Below, in pieces: positions 53,852 through 63,700 of a DNA stretch of 64,000 nt. Position 1 is the stretch's first letter. The number at the start of each line of letters is the position of its first letter. The notes under the pieces are model-generated. The model saw only the letters and a program-made list of their open reading frames with translations. It had not been told where the DNA came from and searched no databases. The DNA is from Branchiostoma floridae. Lineage: Eukaryota; Chordata; Leptocardii; Amphioxiformes; Branchiostomatidae. The stretch covers positions 21,957,128-22,021,127 of the forward strand of contig NC_049989.1 in the NCBI RefSeq assembly GCF_000003815.2, written 5' to 3'. The position numbers and the translations under genes were made by a program.

Positions 53852-54226
53852 ATGGAGTTCTGAATTATGGTCTCACACCACTGTTGAGTTCTGAAATATG
53901 GTCTCTCACCACTGTGGAGTTCTGAATCACGGTCTCTCACCAGTGTGGAGTTCTGAAATATGGTCTCTCACCAGTGTGGAGTTCTGAATTACGGTCTCTT
54001 ACCAGTGTGGAGTTCTGTATCATGGTCTCTTACCAGCTCTGGAGTTCTGAATTACGGTCTCTCACCAGCTCTGGAGTTCTGAATTACAGTCTCTCACCAG
54101 TGTGGAGTTCTGAATTACGGTCTCACACCAGTGTGGAGTTCTGTATCACGGTCTCTCACCAGTGTGGAGTTCTGTATCACGGTCTCTCACCAGTGTGGAG
54201 TTCTGTATCACGGTCTCTCATCTTTG
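53852..54226 (-). repeat. 31-bp minisatellite whose unit encodes E-L-H-T-G-E-R-P (antisense)
   Basis: About 12 copies of GGTCTCTCACCAGTGTGGAG plus TTCTGAATTAC. The reverse complement reads [DN]-[TS]-E-L-H-[TS]-G-E-R-P, a complete C2H2 linker. Because the unit is 31 bp, each successive copy shifts frame, so it cannot encode a repeat protein. Left-end copies are decayed (NSGVRP). Confidence 0.85.
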
Positions 54227-54284
54227 TAGAGCTAAGTATCATAAGTTTAGGTAGTTTGTGTAGTTTTGTCTTGAGTCTAGTTGT

Positions 54285-54970
54285 GAGGCAGTGGTTGATC
54301 ATGAATACTTCTGTCTGGTATGCTACCCTTAGTCCCAGACATTGCTTGCCTGTTTCATGGCTTTTCAAGTCTTTGTGCCTTTGTCTTGAGATTTGGAGAG
54401 TTGCAGACAAGTATCTGTATCTTGATAAGAGACAGTTTTTGATCATGACTACTTGGTATGATGCTTTTAGTCCATGACTTTACCTGCCAACTAATTCCTG
54501 GCTTTGTGTCTTTGTCTTGAGATTTGGAGAGTTGTAGTCAAGAATCTGTGTCTGTTGCTTAGGAAATGGCTGTTTTTATCAAAAATGTTTGTTAATGTGC
54601 AGCTCTTAGTCCCAGACTTTGCTTGCCTGATTCCTGGATTTTCAAGTCTCTGTGTTTTTGTCTTGAGATTTGGAGTGTTGTTGGCAAGTATCTGTGTCTG
54701 TGTCTTGAGAGACAATTGATCATGAATGTTTGGTATGCAGCTTTTAGTCTCCAACTTTGCCTGCCAGCTGATACCTGGCTTTCCGAGTCTTTGTGCCATT
54801 GTCTTGAGTCACGGTAGATTGTAGATATAAGTAGTATCTTCAAGTTGAGAGCAGTTGTTGATCATGACAGTTTGGTATGCAGCTCTTAGTCTTCGACTTT
54901 GCCTGCCAACTGATACCCGGCTTTCCAAGTCTTTGTGCCTTTGTCTTGAGTCACGGTAGGTTGTCGATGA
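54285..54970. repeat. About 140-bp tandem array, five units
   Basis: TTGATCATGAATRCTT, GGTATGCAGCTCTTAGTCYC, TTTGCCTGCCAACTGATACC and TTTGTGCCTTTGTCTTGAGA recur at about 54295, 54438, 54575, 54717 and 54857. Continuous with the 31-bp array but unrelated in sequence. Confidence 0.9.
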
Positions 54971-55857
54971 GTAGCGTCTTGAGAGACGTAAGGAGGCAGC
55001 CGAGAATCCCTGCCTGATCCGGCCTTCTTTGTCCCGGACTCCACCGCAGCCAGTCTGTCTGCCCTCAGCTGACCTCGGCATAGCCCGGGTCGGCTGTATA
55101 CATCATCATGATGCATGGTCCTGTCCATATGGGGCCTTGGGAGCAATCTTCAGACACTTTGAACTTCAGGCACCCCTCTGTGCTCCTTCAGAAGATCCTT
55201 AAGATTTAGATAAGATACGCAGGATGTCTCAAGGCACTATAAGATTACAGCTGTTCTAATGGTATCCGGGAAGATAGCGATGCAATATTTCATTCCAACG
55301 ACAGTTTAAGCTGGTACAAGTCAACTCCACTGTTAACTTATTTCCTCTTGGTCCACCCACTGGATTTCCTTTATCTCTGCACTATTTCTTATCTCTAGAC
55401 CCTTAACCTGGGGATTTAGCTACTTGAAGACATCTTCAGCAAAGTTAGAGCAAAGATGTTGAAGGCTGTTGAGGGAGACTTACCACATTCTGTCCATCCG
55501 CAGCCCTAACATTCCTAACCTTCAAACGTTCCTCTGTAATTTCCCTGATTGATCCTGGGAATCCCCAGTGAGGAATGGTTCGGTCCGATGTACAAGCAAT
55601 TATGTTTCGATCCGGAACGTTCCAATTGATTGGAGGGTGGGTGTTGATTGGCCGGGTTAATAAGGTGACCAGAGGACTTCATTAGCTATTGATGTTCAAT
55701 AGTGCGATTTGGGTCGGCGTGGATCTATCACAAAAGATGTCAGCTGTGTTTCCCTCCGGCCAGAACAAGTTAATGTGCTGCTTCTTGGATTCAGACAGAT
55801 AATGCTAGACTGGAAGGTCCACTTAAAATAGTACTATCGTCTGAGAGGAACATCTGT
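54971..55857. other. Unique stretch including a GC-richer island
   Basis: 55500-55760 has homeodomain/PBX-type words (CCCTGATTGATCC, CCAATTGATTGGAGG, TTGATTGGCCGGGTTAAT, CTTCATTAGCTATTGATG) and no repeat match. I see no gene. Candidate enhancer. Confidence 0.3.
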
Positions 55858-55940
55858 ACCTTGGTGGAACTGACAAAAGGTAGTGGACATTATCTGAAAT
55901 GCCTGACCATTTCCAAGATGTATTGCTTATTAAGTAATTG
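55858..55940 (+). mobile_element. Family E retroelement-derived fragment
   Basis: The plus strand reads ELTKGSGHYLKCLTISKM, aligning with the 52.7 kb (minus) and 61.84 kb (plus) copies. From 55941 to 56240 nothing else is seen. Confidence 0.4.
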
Positions 55941-56248
55941 TTGTCCTAGTATGCAACTTATTACCTGCATCAATGGACCTTGTGCTTGGTACACACAGTT
56001 TTGGGGAGGGAATGGTTTTGTCTTCAGTCTCTTAATAACATATTTTCATTCAAATTGCAAGAGAACTTAGAAAATGAATTGACGATGCCTTAGTAAGACC
56101 AGATTTGAATCAAGTGGAAAAATTAGGCACCTGAATGCAGTGTTTGAAAACACTCTAAGACTTAATACATTAAAGTTACATTATACAACACAATGAAGGA
56201 AATTGCACAAGTCAATGACATCATAAACAATTCTCTTAAGAAGCTGCA

Positions 56249-56262
56249 GTTGCCATGGCAAC
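56249..56262. promoter_or_regulatory. Perfect RFX X-box palindrome
   Basis: GTTGCCATGGCAAC, identical to 48547 and 58932 but with unrelated flanks (CTGCA.../ACTAGATAG). Confidence 0.5.
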
Positions 56263-56574
56263 ACTAGATAGACCACAAACCTGTAGAGCCTATGCATTTA
56301 GACCCACCCTACGATACATAATGAACAGTCCCCTGGTGAAATAAGCCTGCTACAGAAGCTTTAAAGACTTTCACTTTCGCTTGAAACATTTCCCGACAGT
56401 TAAACAAATGCTGCCCACTTTCTCCTGCATCGACCGCGCGCGTTATATCGGGCTCGTTAAAGCCGCGGGATCACAGTATTGGTTAGCTGGGCAATCCGTA
56501 CTGATGACACCAATATGTAAACAGGGTAAACCTTCCTCGCTGTAGAATTAAGTAGAATTACACACAAGAACACT

Positions 56575-56750
56575 GGTCACTTGGTAAGTCTCCACTGTGG
56601 GTTTCACACAACATCTGGCTGAACAACTGGTCAGATGGTCAGTCTCCACTGTGAGTTTTAGATAACATCTCTTGGGGAACCGGAGAGTGAGTGTCTGAGT
56701 GAGTGAGTGAGTCTTGCTGAATAGATGGTCAGTCCCCACTGTGTGTTTCA
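56575..56750 (-). repeat. Three diverged units with H-S-G-D linker remnants
   Basis: CAGTCTCCACTGTGAGTTTY at about 56587, 56641 and 56731 reads on the minus strand as [KE]-T-H-S-G-D. GGTCAG and TGCTGAA words flank each. A short GAGT microsatellite lies between the last two. Confidence 0.55.
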
Positions 56751-56892
56751 GAATGGAGATTAAAGCATTATTGGAAAGTAAAGAATCAATTGCAGACTTG
56801 AATAGGATACAGAAAATGGATTTAAACATAAAATGTTCCTTCCTCTTGTTTGATTGAGACAATATGTCCTGATTCTTATTACCTATTGATTC

Positions 56893-57073
56893 ATCTCCAA
56901 GCAGATCCTACGGTAGCATAAGTTAGCATCAAAAACAGAAGGCAGAAGACTGAAGAGTTTAGCTTTGGAGTGTGTTTCGCTACTCGGGCAAGGCAAATGT
57001 ACACCTCTTGGCTGACTACACTCCTTGGCCAGTTTGGTACTATCTTATGCCATTGTAGGATCTGCTTGGAGAT
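56893..57073. mobile_element. MITE with ATCTCCAAGCAGATCCTAC termini
   Basis: Inverted termini ATCTCCAAGCAGATCCTACG (left) and ATCTCCAAGCAGATCCTACA (right, reverse complement) continue into RTRGCATAAG. 181 bp, non-coding. TTC precedes the left end and follows the right end, a possible 3-bp target duplication. I recall this terminus as abundant in lancelet DNA. Confidence 0.8.
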
Positions 57074-58140
57074 TTCCTAATATTGATATCCGTTGTATGA
57101 ATTGCCATGGTTGAACAGCTGTTCTCCGGGTCCCTCCCCACTGCGAGTCTTATTACATGGCGTATTGATCACCTCAGCCGGTCTCGGAATGAGCTCCTTT
57201 AAGTCGTTCATCTTCAGCTGACCCCAGTGGACCTGAGAAACGGTAAACATCTTAAGGAACAGATCCTTCCTGCTGTGTTACATCCAAGGACATGCAGGTC
57301 TTAATCTTAACCCTGTTACCTTGAGTGACTCCTTTTTAACCCTTTGGCAGCTGAGACAGGCTTTCAGCTCTAGATTGTTTTTGGACAAAGCAGAAGGAAG
57401 AGGGTTAGATGACTCCTATACCAAGCAGGATGAATGTTTTAAGCTTCTCCCTGCTGCCTTACTCAATGGATAATTGGTAGACAAACTTCTTCAGTGTTCT
57501 AAGGGATAAAGTACATGATTGTGAAGAATCACCTTAGGACAGTGTGTGTGTATCTCATCATGAGCAGAAGCAATAGAGTACCAAAACTCTTTGTACACTT
57601 TATTTACCTTCCTCAGGACGATTCTGACTGGTTCACATTGTACTGTCAGAGTTGTAACCAAAACATTTGTTTTGAATGAAGCACTTGGTTCTGAAAGAAA
57701 TTTTTTATCCACTCATCCAAAGCTCAGGTCAATAGTCGAAGGACAGGGAAAATGCAGGAGAAACGCAGCCTGCAGAAGAGGATGCATTGACTGTATGACA
57801 TAGCTTTCCGTGGGCAGTGACTAACTAAGCTTATGAAACTGTTCTAAGAGCAGAAGTGACAGTTTAAAAAGAAGAACCAGTGAATACAAAAATGTATATC
57901 TATCTCTGAGATCGGAAAAGGAACAATATTTCACATTGCAGCAAGATGACAAGACAAGGATTACAATTTCTCCCAATTCACATTTTTGTTAGAATGTCTC
58001 CCATTTCTGTTATCTGTGATATTTAAGACATGAAATGTGATACTCTACGGAGACGTTTTAAGTACAGTTCCCATACAGACCACTGACGGGGCATACATCA
58101 CAACCCTCCCCCATGCCGAGATCCTGACAGCTCATACTTT
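57074..58140. other. Unique stretch, one doubtful linker remnant
   Basis: At about 57130-57150 the minus strand reads T-R-S-G-E-G, a weak relative of the linker sites. Short frames on both strands at 57491-57803 are not recognised. Otherwise nothing is seen. Confidence 0.3.
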
Positions 58141-58400
58141 ACTACTCGTCCCCGCTGTCCTCCCTTTGTGTGTAATCTGATCCGTTGGCGGCGCGGCGGG
58201 CGTGATGAATGGTGGAGGGAGCTCGGGTTACGTCCGTGACGTATGCGCCACTTGTGCTACTCGAGTTTGGGACTGGAAGGAATCTTTTCCCCGCCAGGAC
58301 CCATCCGTCTTCCGCGCCGTCTTATTGTGGGACGGAAGACGTCTTCAATCATGTCTTAGATATAAGGAAGGCAGAGACGTCGGGTGTGGCTTGTGCAGGG
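58141..58400. other. CpG-rich island
   Basis: TGGCGGCGCGGCGGGCGTGA and GGTTACGTCCGTGACGTATG (CRE-like TGACGTA) in unique DNA. Overlapping frames are open on the plus strand, unrecognised. A promoter or enhancer is possible; no TATA box or transcript end is seen. Confidence 0.3.
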
Positions 58401-58914
58401 AATCACAAAGTCTTATTCCGTTATGTAGCAGATGCTAAGTTCAATAAACTTTGTTTTCTATCAAATTCTATCAAATAAAGTTCAATACAATTAGACAGAA
58501 TTGTTCTAGCTTTTAACGAAAAATTGACTATTCCTACATGCTCACAAAAAAGGTAAGAAGCTTTTCTTTCTGACCTGATTGTTAACAAATTTAGTGAAGT
58601 AGACAATTTTCACACAAAAAAAATGACTTTAGTGACACACTGTTTTTAATAAAATGTATCAGGCTAATTTAGGACATACAATTCCATGCATTACACCAAT
58701 TTTCACTGGTACTGGGACAAAAATTGCATCTGTTTTCTTGTATCTTATAGCCTAACTTCATCCCACAAATGAAATGCACTGCCAGAGTTCATTACTACCC
58801 AGTCCATGACTTGTACATGTTTTCCTGAAATATACCCTTTATCAAGAAGAAAGACTGCAGCACTGCAGATTTCTCCACTCTCCTCTTCAAGAGCCCTGCG
58901 GCATGATGAAGGAT

Positions 58915-59110
58915 GCTCTCAAGATGCTGCTGTTGCCATGGCAACGTCATGAGACACGGGCCGCGATGAGCGTTCCTCATCAGCGGGTACTTGTGGGATT
59001 AGCGGAGGCCGGTCGGTACGGCGCCCGCGGCGGGGAAGTGGCTCGGGTTTCAAGTTGTGCGGAGTAAAATATTCCCTGAGTTGCGGCTGAATATCAGTGA
59101 TGTTTGCTGT
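58915..59110. other. GC-rich island with X-box
   Basis: Unique DNA (GGTCGGTACGGCGCCCGCGG, GAATATCAGTGATGTTTGC) next to the perfect X-box at 58932-58945. Candidate regulatory element. The stretch 58401-58914 is AT-rich and empty, as is 59111-59635. Confidence 0.3.
58932..58945. promoter_or_regulatory. Perfect RFX X-box palindrome
   Basis: GTTGCCATGGCAAC, third exact copy, at the left edge of a GC-rich island. Confidence 0.5.
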
Positions 59111-59635
59111 ACATAAATCTCCTACCTGATCCATGGTCTGGTCTTCTGGGATGAATACAGGGCTGGAAATACTTGCAAAGCTCAGTCATACTGAACACAT
59201 ACTAGAACACTTTCCCAATGTGATTCTTATGTATGACTGAATGATATAGAAACAAAATCCAATAGAATCATACCTAATATCCATGGATAATTGATTTTTC
59301 TTATGCATAATTAGCCCCAAAGATTTTTGACTGTGCACCAGTGTATCAAGATATCTGTATAGGGTTAAAATGACTCGAATGTACATGCTATGATTGTACA
59401 CTGGTGTCAGAAAAATAATAGAATCTTTATTTGTTCTATCACTTGTTAAAAATTTTGGAGTTAGTTACAGAATTTCAGATCCATAGCTCTAGAGAGAGAC
59501 AGTGAGGTTTCTTTTGTTGACGGGTTTTACTTTATCTGTGCACTCAAAACCTTTTCAGCAGTGCATCTATTCACCGAAATTGATTCTAAGCGTCAGAACA
59601 ACTTGTTAATTCTAGTCTGTCCCTATTGAGATCTT

Positions 59636-60140
59636 CTGGAGGCAGGTGGGCACAGTGAGTTGTTTTATGGAGTCAAATACTCCCAGAGTTACAGAATATC
59701 ACATGGTGAATATCCAGCCAACTCTGTCTTCTGATAAAACATGTGCTGGTCTGTCTCCACTGTGAGTCTCAGAGCTTGTGTTGTGGGATAGTGAGGACCA
59801 GTGGGTGCAGTGAAGAGTTGCTTTATGGAGTCAAATACTCCCAGAGTTACAGAATATCACGTTTCCTGCATGCAAATCTCCTGTACCAACTTTGTGTTCC
59901 AATCTTCTGGGACGAACAACTGACGGACTGGTGTGTCCCCACTGCGAGTCTCGGAGCTTGTATTGTGGGATAGTGAGGACCAGTGGGCGCAGTGAAGAGT
60001 TACTTTATGGAGTCAAATACTCCCAGAGTTACAGAATATCACATTTCCTGCATGCAAATCTCCTACCAACTTTGTGTTCCAATCTTCTGGGATGAACAAC
60101 TGACGAGCTGGTGTATCCCCACTGCGAGTTTCCGCGCTTG
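59636..60140 (-). repeat. About 182-bp tandem array with linker remnants
   Basis: TGGAGTCAAATACTCCCAGA, GTTACAGAATATCACATTTC, CAACTTTGTGTTCCAATCTT and GTCTCGGAGCTTGTATTGTG repeat three times. At each unit start the minus strand reads E-T-H-S-G-D-R-P (59747) or T-R-S-G-D-T-P (59930, 60113), the rightmost zinc-finger-type remnants. Confidence 0.85.
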
Positions 60141-60475
60141 TAAAATCCATCAGAAACAGACTCTGAGGTGATGGAAAGGTGTTATATGGAGAAGCAGAAG
60201 ACTGGACGGGTCCCCTCGCTTCCTTGTATCATGTTCACATCCATAAATCCTCAGGAAATTTGTGCTGCCAACCTTTAGGGCCCGATAAACATGTCATCGT
60301 CTCGGTGAGTTATGCTAGCTGGAGAGTTTTTATATACGGTATCGAGGGATGGAGAACAGGAAATCATGTCCTGAGCTGCTCAGTTTCATGTTCATAGTCC
60401 ATAAACATGCTGGACTGGAGCGTAATACAGAGTAAATCAGGCAACTGGGGAAAGTCTCCAAAGATGTTTCTGATA

Positions 60476-60684
60476 CTGTAAAATGTATTTAAGTTCGCGG
60501 GGACTTAATCTCACGGTAGCCGGAAAAAGTACTTTTCGCGGTGGATTTAAGTTCGCGGTAACACCATAGACTGCAGTCCAATACCATAATAGAAAAATGT
60601 GCGCAGTGGAGTTAATTTCGCGGTGAAGTGGTCACCGCGAAAACCGCGAACATTAATCCACCGCGAACATTTCTGCATTTACAG
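60476..60684. mobile_element. MITE of the TTCGCGGTG family, copy 2, TA target duplication
   Basis: Termini CTGTAAAATGTATTTAAGTT and (right, reverse complement) CTGTAAATGCAGAAATGTT; TA on both sides (60474-60475 and 60685-60686), as for Tc1/mariner-type insertions. GCGGTGGA and ACCGCGAA words give a long near-palindrome. Opposite orientation to 25045-25250. Confidence 0.88.
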
Positions 60685-60722
60685 TATCATCCACTGTCTT
60701 TCATCAGTGATTATTCCCAGTC

Positions 60723-60792
60723 AATGGTTAAAGGCAATGGTTAAAGGCAATGGTTAAAGGCAATGGTTAAAGGCAATGGTTAAAGGCAATGG
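60723..60792. repeat. 14-bp minisatellite, five copies
   Basis: GGTTAAAGGCAATG repeats directly with almost no variation, then passes into GGATGCTATCTGAGATGC, a possible family E fragment. Confidence 0.95.
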
Positions 60793-60834
60793 ATGCTATC
60801 TGAGATGCTTGTTAGTTTACTCAGAATCTTCAAT

Positions 60835-61540
60835 GATAAAATACATTGACTATAATACTTTTCTGGATGAATTGAATTTGATATTCATTCTGGGAAATGG
60901 CATGAGAGAATGCTTGATGTAAGAATTTCTAGTGGATAATGCTGAATTGTGTGGGTGGGGGGCGGGGGGCAATAACAGTACAGCATTCCCTGATCTACAG
61001 GGTATTCTGTTTGCTGGGTGTAAACTTGTTTGTGTTCTCCCCTTTGGGAGAAATACTAGATTATTCAGAAGTCATGGCCACGGCTAAGTGATAAATTTCA
61101 AGGATAGATGTTTTAAGAACTTGCAGCAATTTTGTACAATCAGAGTGCAGGCTTGTGGTGCAGCTTTTCTAACAGCCTGCGCATGCTGTGATGGACTTTC
61201 ATGTTTCACTGTTTGTAATTTTAATGATGAAAGTTTCACCACCTCCTAAGAAGTTGTGCAAACTCTCGCCGTGTTTTTAAGAGGCCTTCCTGTCGGGGGA
61301 AGCTTTTAATTCTCCCCCGGGAGAAACCCTTATCTCTCGCAGGGAGGAAAGTAAGTACACACCCGCAGAATTAGAGAGTGAAAGTGACTTTCACTGGTTA
61401 GAGCCCCGGGGAGCATGAGAGTGAAAGTGAAAAGGAAGTGAAGTTTCCTAAGAAGTTCTGAAGGTCAAAGCTGTACATTTACAGACACGCGAGCAGTCTG
61501 TACTTAAGACTGTTTTCTTGGGTCCGGAACATGTCTTATT
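60835..61540. other. Unique stretch, no gene seen
   Basis: A G-rich tract (GTGGGGGGCGGGGGGC, about 60955) and a palindromic CTCCCCCGGGAGAAA near 61312. Otherwise nothing is recognised. Confidence 0.35.
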
Positions 61541-61548
61541 AAAAGGAG

Positions 61549-61770
61549 GTGAAGATGAAACAGCTAGGACTAGGAGAGTACGCAAAGAAGGTTTCAGACA
61601 TCAGAAAAGATTTGTATTCAGTAGATGTTTCAGACATGTTTTTGTCGGTGACAGAGGAATATCTGGTCCCACAGGCATTAACCAAAACTATAAGTTCATA
61701 TGTCAAGGATGTTCAGACATTTGTTGAATTACAGACAAAGTATACAACAATTACTCCAGGAACTAGATAA
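61549..61770 (+). CDS. Unrecognised open frame, doubtful
   Basis: Seventy-odd codons (MKQLGLGEYAKKVSDIRKDL near the start, then VPQALTKTISSYVKDVQTF) read like alternating amphipathic helices with no low complexity. There is no convincing acceptor (TATTAAAAG) and the stop follows directly, so it would be a terminal exon or single-exon remnant. TTCAGACAT recurs three or four times, so it may be a decayed tandem repeat. No family is recognised. Confidence 0.2.
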   Translation: MKMKQLGLGEYAKKVSDIRKDLYSVDVSDMFLSVTEEYLVPQALTKTISSYVKDVQTFVELQTKYTTITPGTR

Positions 61771-61834
61771 AATTTTGGAAACAGAAATTTCTCTAATATC
61801 AAATCTAGTTTTGATAAAACCTGGTAACTCCCTC

Positions 61835-61925
61835 TCCAGTGTAACAAAAGACAGCGGATGTTGTCTGAAACGTCCATTTCCCCATATTACCCAGTTGAGT
61901 TACTGCTGCCTTGTGTATGAATTGA
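61835..61925 (+). mobile_element. Family E retroelement-derived fragment
   Basis: The plus strand reads VTKDSGCCLKRPFPHI followed by SYCCLVYELI, the same skeleton as the 52.7 kb copy (VSGWYLKHPTIS, then SGVTAFWRI). Confidence 0.4.
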
Positions 61926-62149
61926 TATTCAAGTTTAGATAAATGAAGAGAAGACAAGAGCTGCGAGAAAAACTGGAATCCATCTGTATTTACTCCCTGA
62001 AGCTGTGTTACACAGTCAGGTACAAATGAAGTCTGTGAGGCTTGATATGAGGTGTTATAGAGGCCTGATGTGCTCCAGTTCTTCTGCTCAAATCAGCTGC
62101 TGATGACATTATACAAACTCTCACTCAGGTAATGAGAATCGACATGTCA

Positions 62150-62420
62150 CAAATGTCGTCTCTAACGAGATTAGCTACGTCGGCGCCCTGCTTCGCTACA
62201 TTCCTGTCGCCACAAAAGCCGAGACGGCGGCGTCTCTCTCGCTACATGTGACAGATTGTTCTTTGCTAACCAAATTGCCACATTTTGATGATGGGGCCTG
62301 ATGTGATGATTAAGTCCCAGCCTGTGGCGAGATCTCCGTACAAACCGCAACATTTGTCGGGGGCAACAATGGGGGGTCACCAGAGGTCACCGCTGGCAGG
62401 GGAGCGTACAGGTGACAAAT
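62150..62420. other. GC-rich unique island with a DR4 element
   Basis: GAGATTAGCTACGTCGGCGC, GATGTGATGATTAAGTCCCA and no repeat match. GGGTCACCAGAGGTCA at 62374-62389 is two nuclear-receptor half-sites spaced by four bases (DR4). Candidate cis-regulatory element. 61926-62149 and 62421-62700 hold nothing recognised. Confidence 0.3.
62374..62389 (+). promoter_or_regulatory. DR4 nuclear-receptor-type element
   Basis: GGGTCA-CCAG-AGGTCA. DR4 spacing is used by thyroid-hormone/LXR-type receptor heterodimers with RXR. One half-site deviates by one base. Confidence 0.3.
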
Positions 62421-62699
62421 GTGGCGCTTGAAATGAAGTTTGTGGCCAATTTGTCAGTAATGAAACAAGGACTTGGACTGCATTATTAACGAGGTAGGGC
62501 TGGCAAACTGCCTGTGGTGTAGTAATGGGGATGGGAAACAAAGTTATGCAGAGCACAGAACCAACTTTTGACTTAACATTCTACTCTAACAATAAGTTAT
62601 GGAAGTCTCCCACGGCTATCTCAGTTTACTCATTGAGTTGTAAAATTTGCAGGACATTGCTGTCAAAGCAAGCAGGAAAAAGTTTTGTCTGTTCTCCTA

Positions 62700-62850
62700 T
62701 GAAAAACAAATACATTGCAGAAGTTTGACTTACTGACACTTTGACTAGAGAATCTGGTATTGAATATAAGAACTTAGAAAAAGCAATGTTAGACGGGGGT
62801 TTATGGAATGAAGTATGTACTAAATATTGGGCATTAATGTCTGTGTATGT
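62700..62850 (+). repeat. Dispersed repeat family A
   Basis: ATTGCAGAAGTTTGACTTAC, CACTTTGACTAGAGAATCTG and TTAGAAAAAGCAATGTTAGA match 11860-12015 and, inverted, 1870-2340. It lies just upstream of a reverse-transcriptase remnant. Confidence 0.7.
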
Positions 62851-62965
62851 GATTGGAAGAGGCCGAGGACAGCATTACTTTTTTTCATTGTTGGGCCGAC
62901 TACTCTCTTCCCAGTCACAAGCTGATTGAATTATGACTAGCTTTCATACAATACAAAGAGGCTAA

Positions 62966-63259
62966 ATCACAAGAAGCGAGACAAAACTCCTTAGCACCAC
63001 TATCACAGAAAAGAGGATAAAGAACACAGGACATGTGCTTAGAATGCCTGAGGATAGACACGCTAAAACAGCACTGCACTTGCAACCTGACAAAGGAAGA
63101 AGAAAGGGAGGAAGACCGAAATTGAAAATGAGACACGTGCTACAGAGGGACCTTTACCAGCAAGGGATTAACCTGAGGGAAGCAGAAACCCGTGCCCAAA
63201 ACCGCCCTGAATGGAGACTGCTTGCTGCCCAATGTGTCACCAGACACCTGAGGAATTAA
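62966..63259 (+). pseudogene. Non-LTR retrotransposon reverse-transcriptase C-terminus, 5'-truncated
   Basis: An open frame from 62966 to a stop at 63257-63259 contains KNTGHVLRMPEDR, then a basic stretch (DKGRRKGGRPKLKMRHVLQR) and AQNRPEWRLLAAQCV. This order, GHVxRM-P-D-R, then GRPK, then DR/NR-x-W-R near the stop, is the standard C-terminal region after the reverse-transcriptase domain of RTE/jockey-like elements. Nothing of the catalytic YADD region is present upstream, where frames break at 62963. Confidence 0.8.
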
Positions 63260-63576
63260 GTTAAGTCTATGTAAATCACAAGGGCCTGTAGTGGCTGCCA
63301 TTTGGGGCTAACTCAGGTGACCTCAGTATAACAGTAACTGCCCCATGTGTAGCCATTGGACTCTAGCTTCTATAAACTTAAGGCAATGTCAGGCAATCAG
63401 CCAAGTTTGGATAGAATTTTTGACAAAATTTCTATAGAATTTCTGTTACTAAACCTGATATTCCCAGGGCAAAGATTCTTCAGACTTTTCATGGCAGTTC
63501 CCAAGTTCAGCTTTGCTCGAACCAGCAAAGACCATGACATTGAACTCGTGTGACCTGCTCTGTTCTTTGATCCTGA

Positions 63577-63700
63577 TCCGTATTGACCAACCTAAGCACA
63601 GCTGAAATGACGAATGATAGAGCGCACTGGAATCAGAACTTTGTGAATGCTTCAACTCGATAAAGAGTATGAATATGTATGTATGTATGTACTTGTATGT
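63577..63700 (+). pseudogene. Second non-LTR C-terminal remnant with (TATG)n tail
   Basis: The frame 63577-63663 reads LTNLSTAEMTNDRAHWNQNF, then VNASTR and a stop: the AE..-DR-x-W-..-F/V pattern of non-LTR polyprotein ends. It is followed after nine bases by a TATG microsatellite (63668-63692), a usual 3' tail. Not colinear with the remnant at 62966, so a separate insertion. From 63700 to 64000 nothing is recognised. Confidence 0.5.

Noticed and set aside
48400-60140. A functional zinc-finger gene
   Set aside because: No site has both the cysteine pair and the histidine pair in register, linker spacing is wrong (27, 31, about 110, about 185 bp instead of 84), and stops are frequent.
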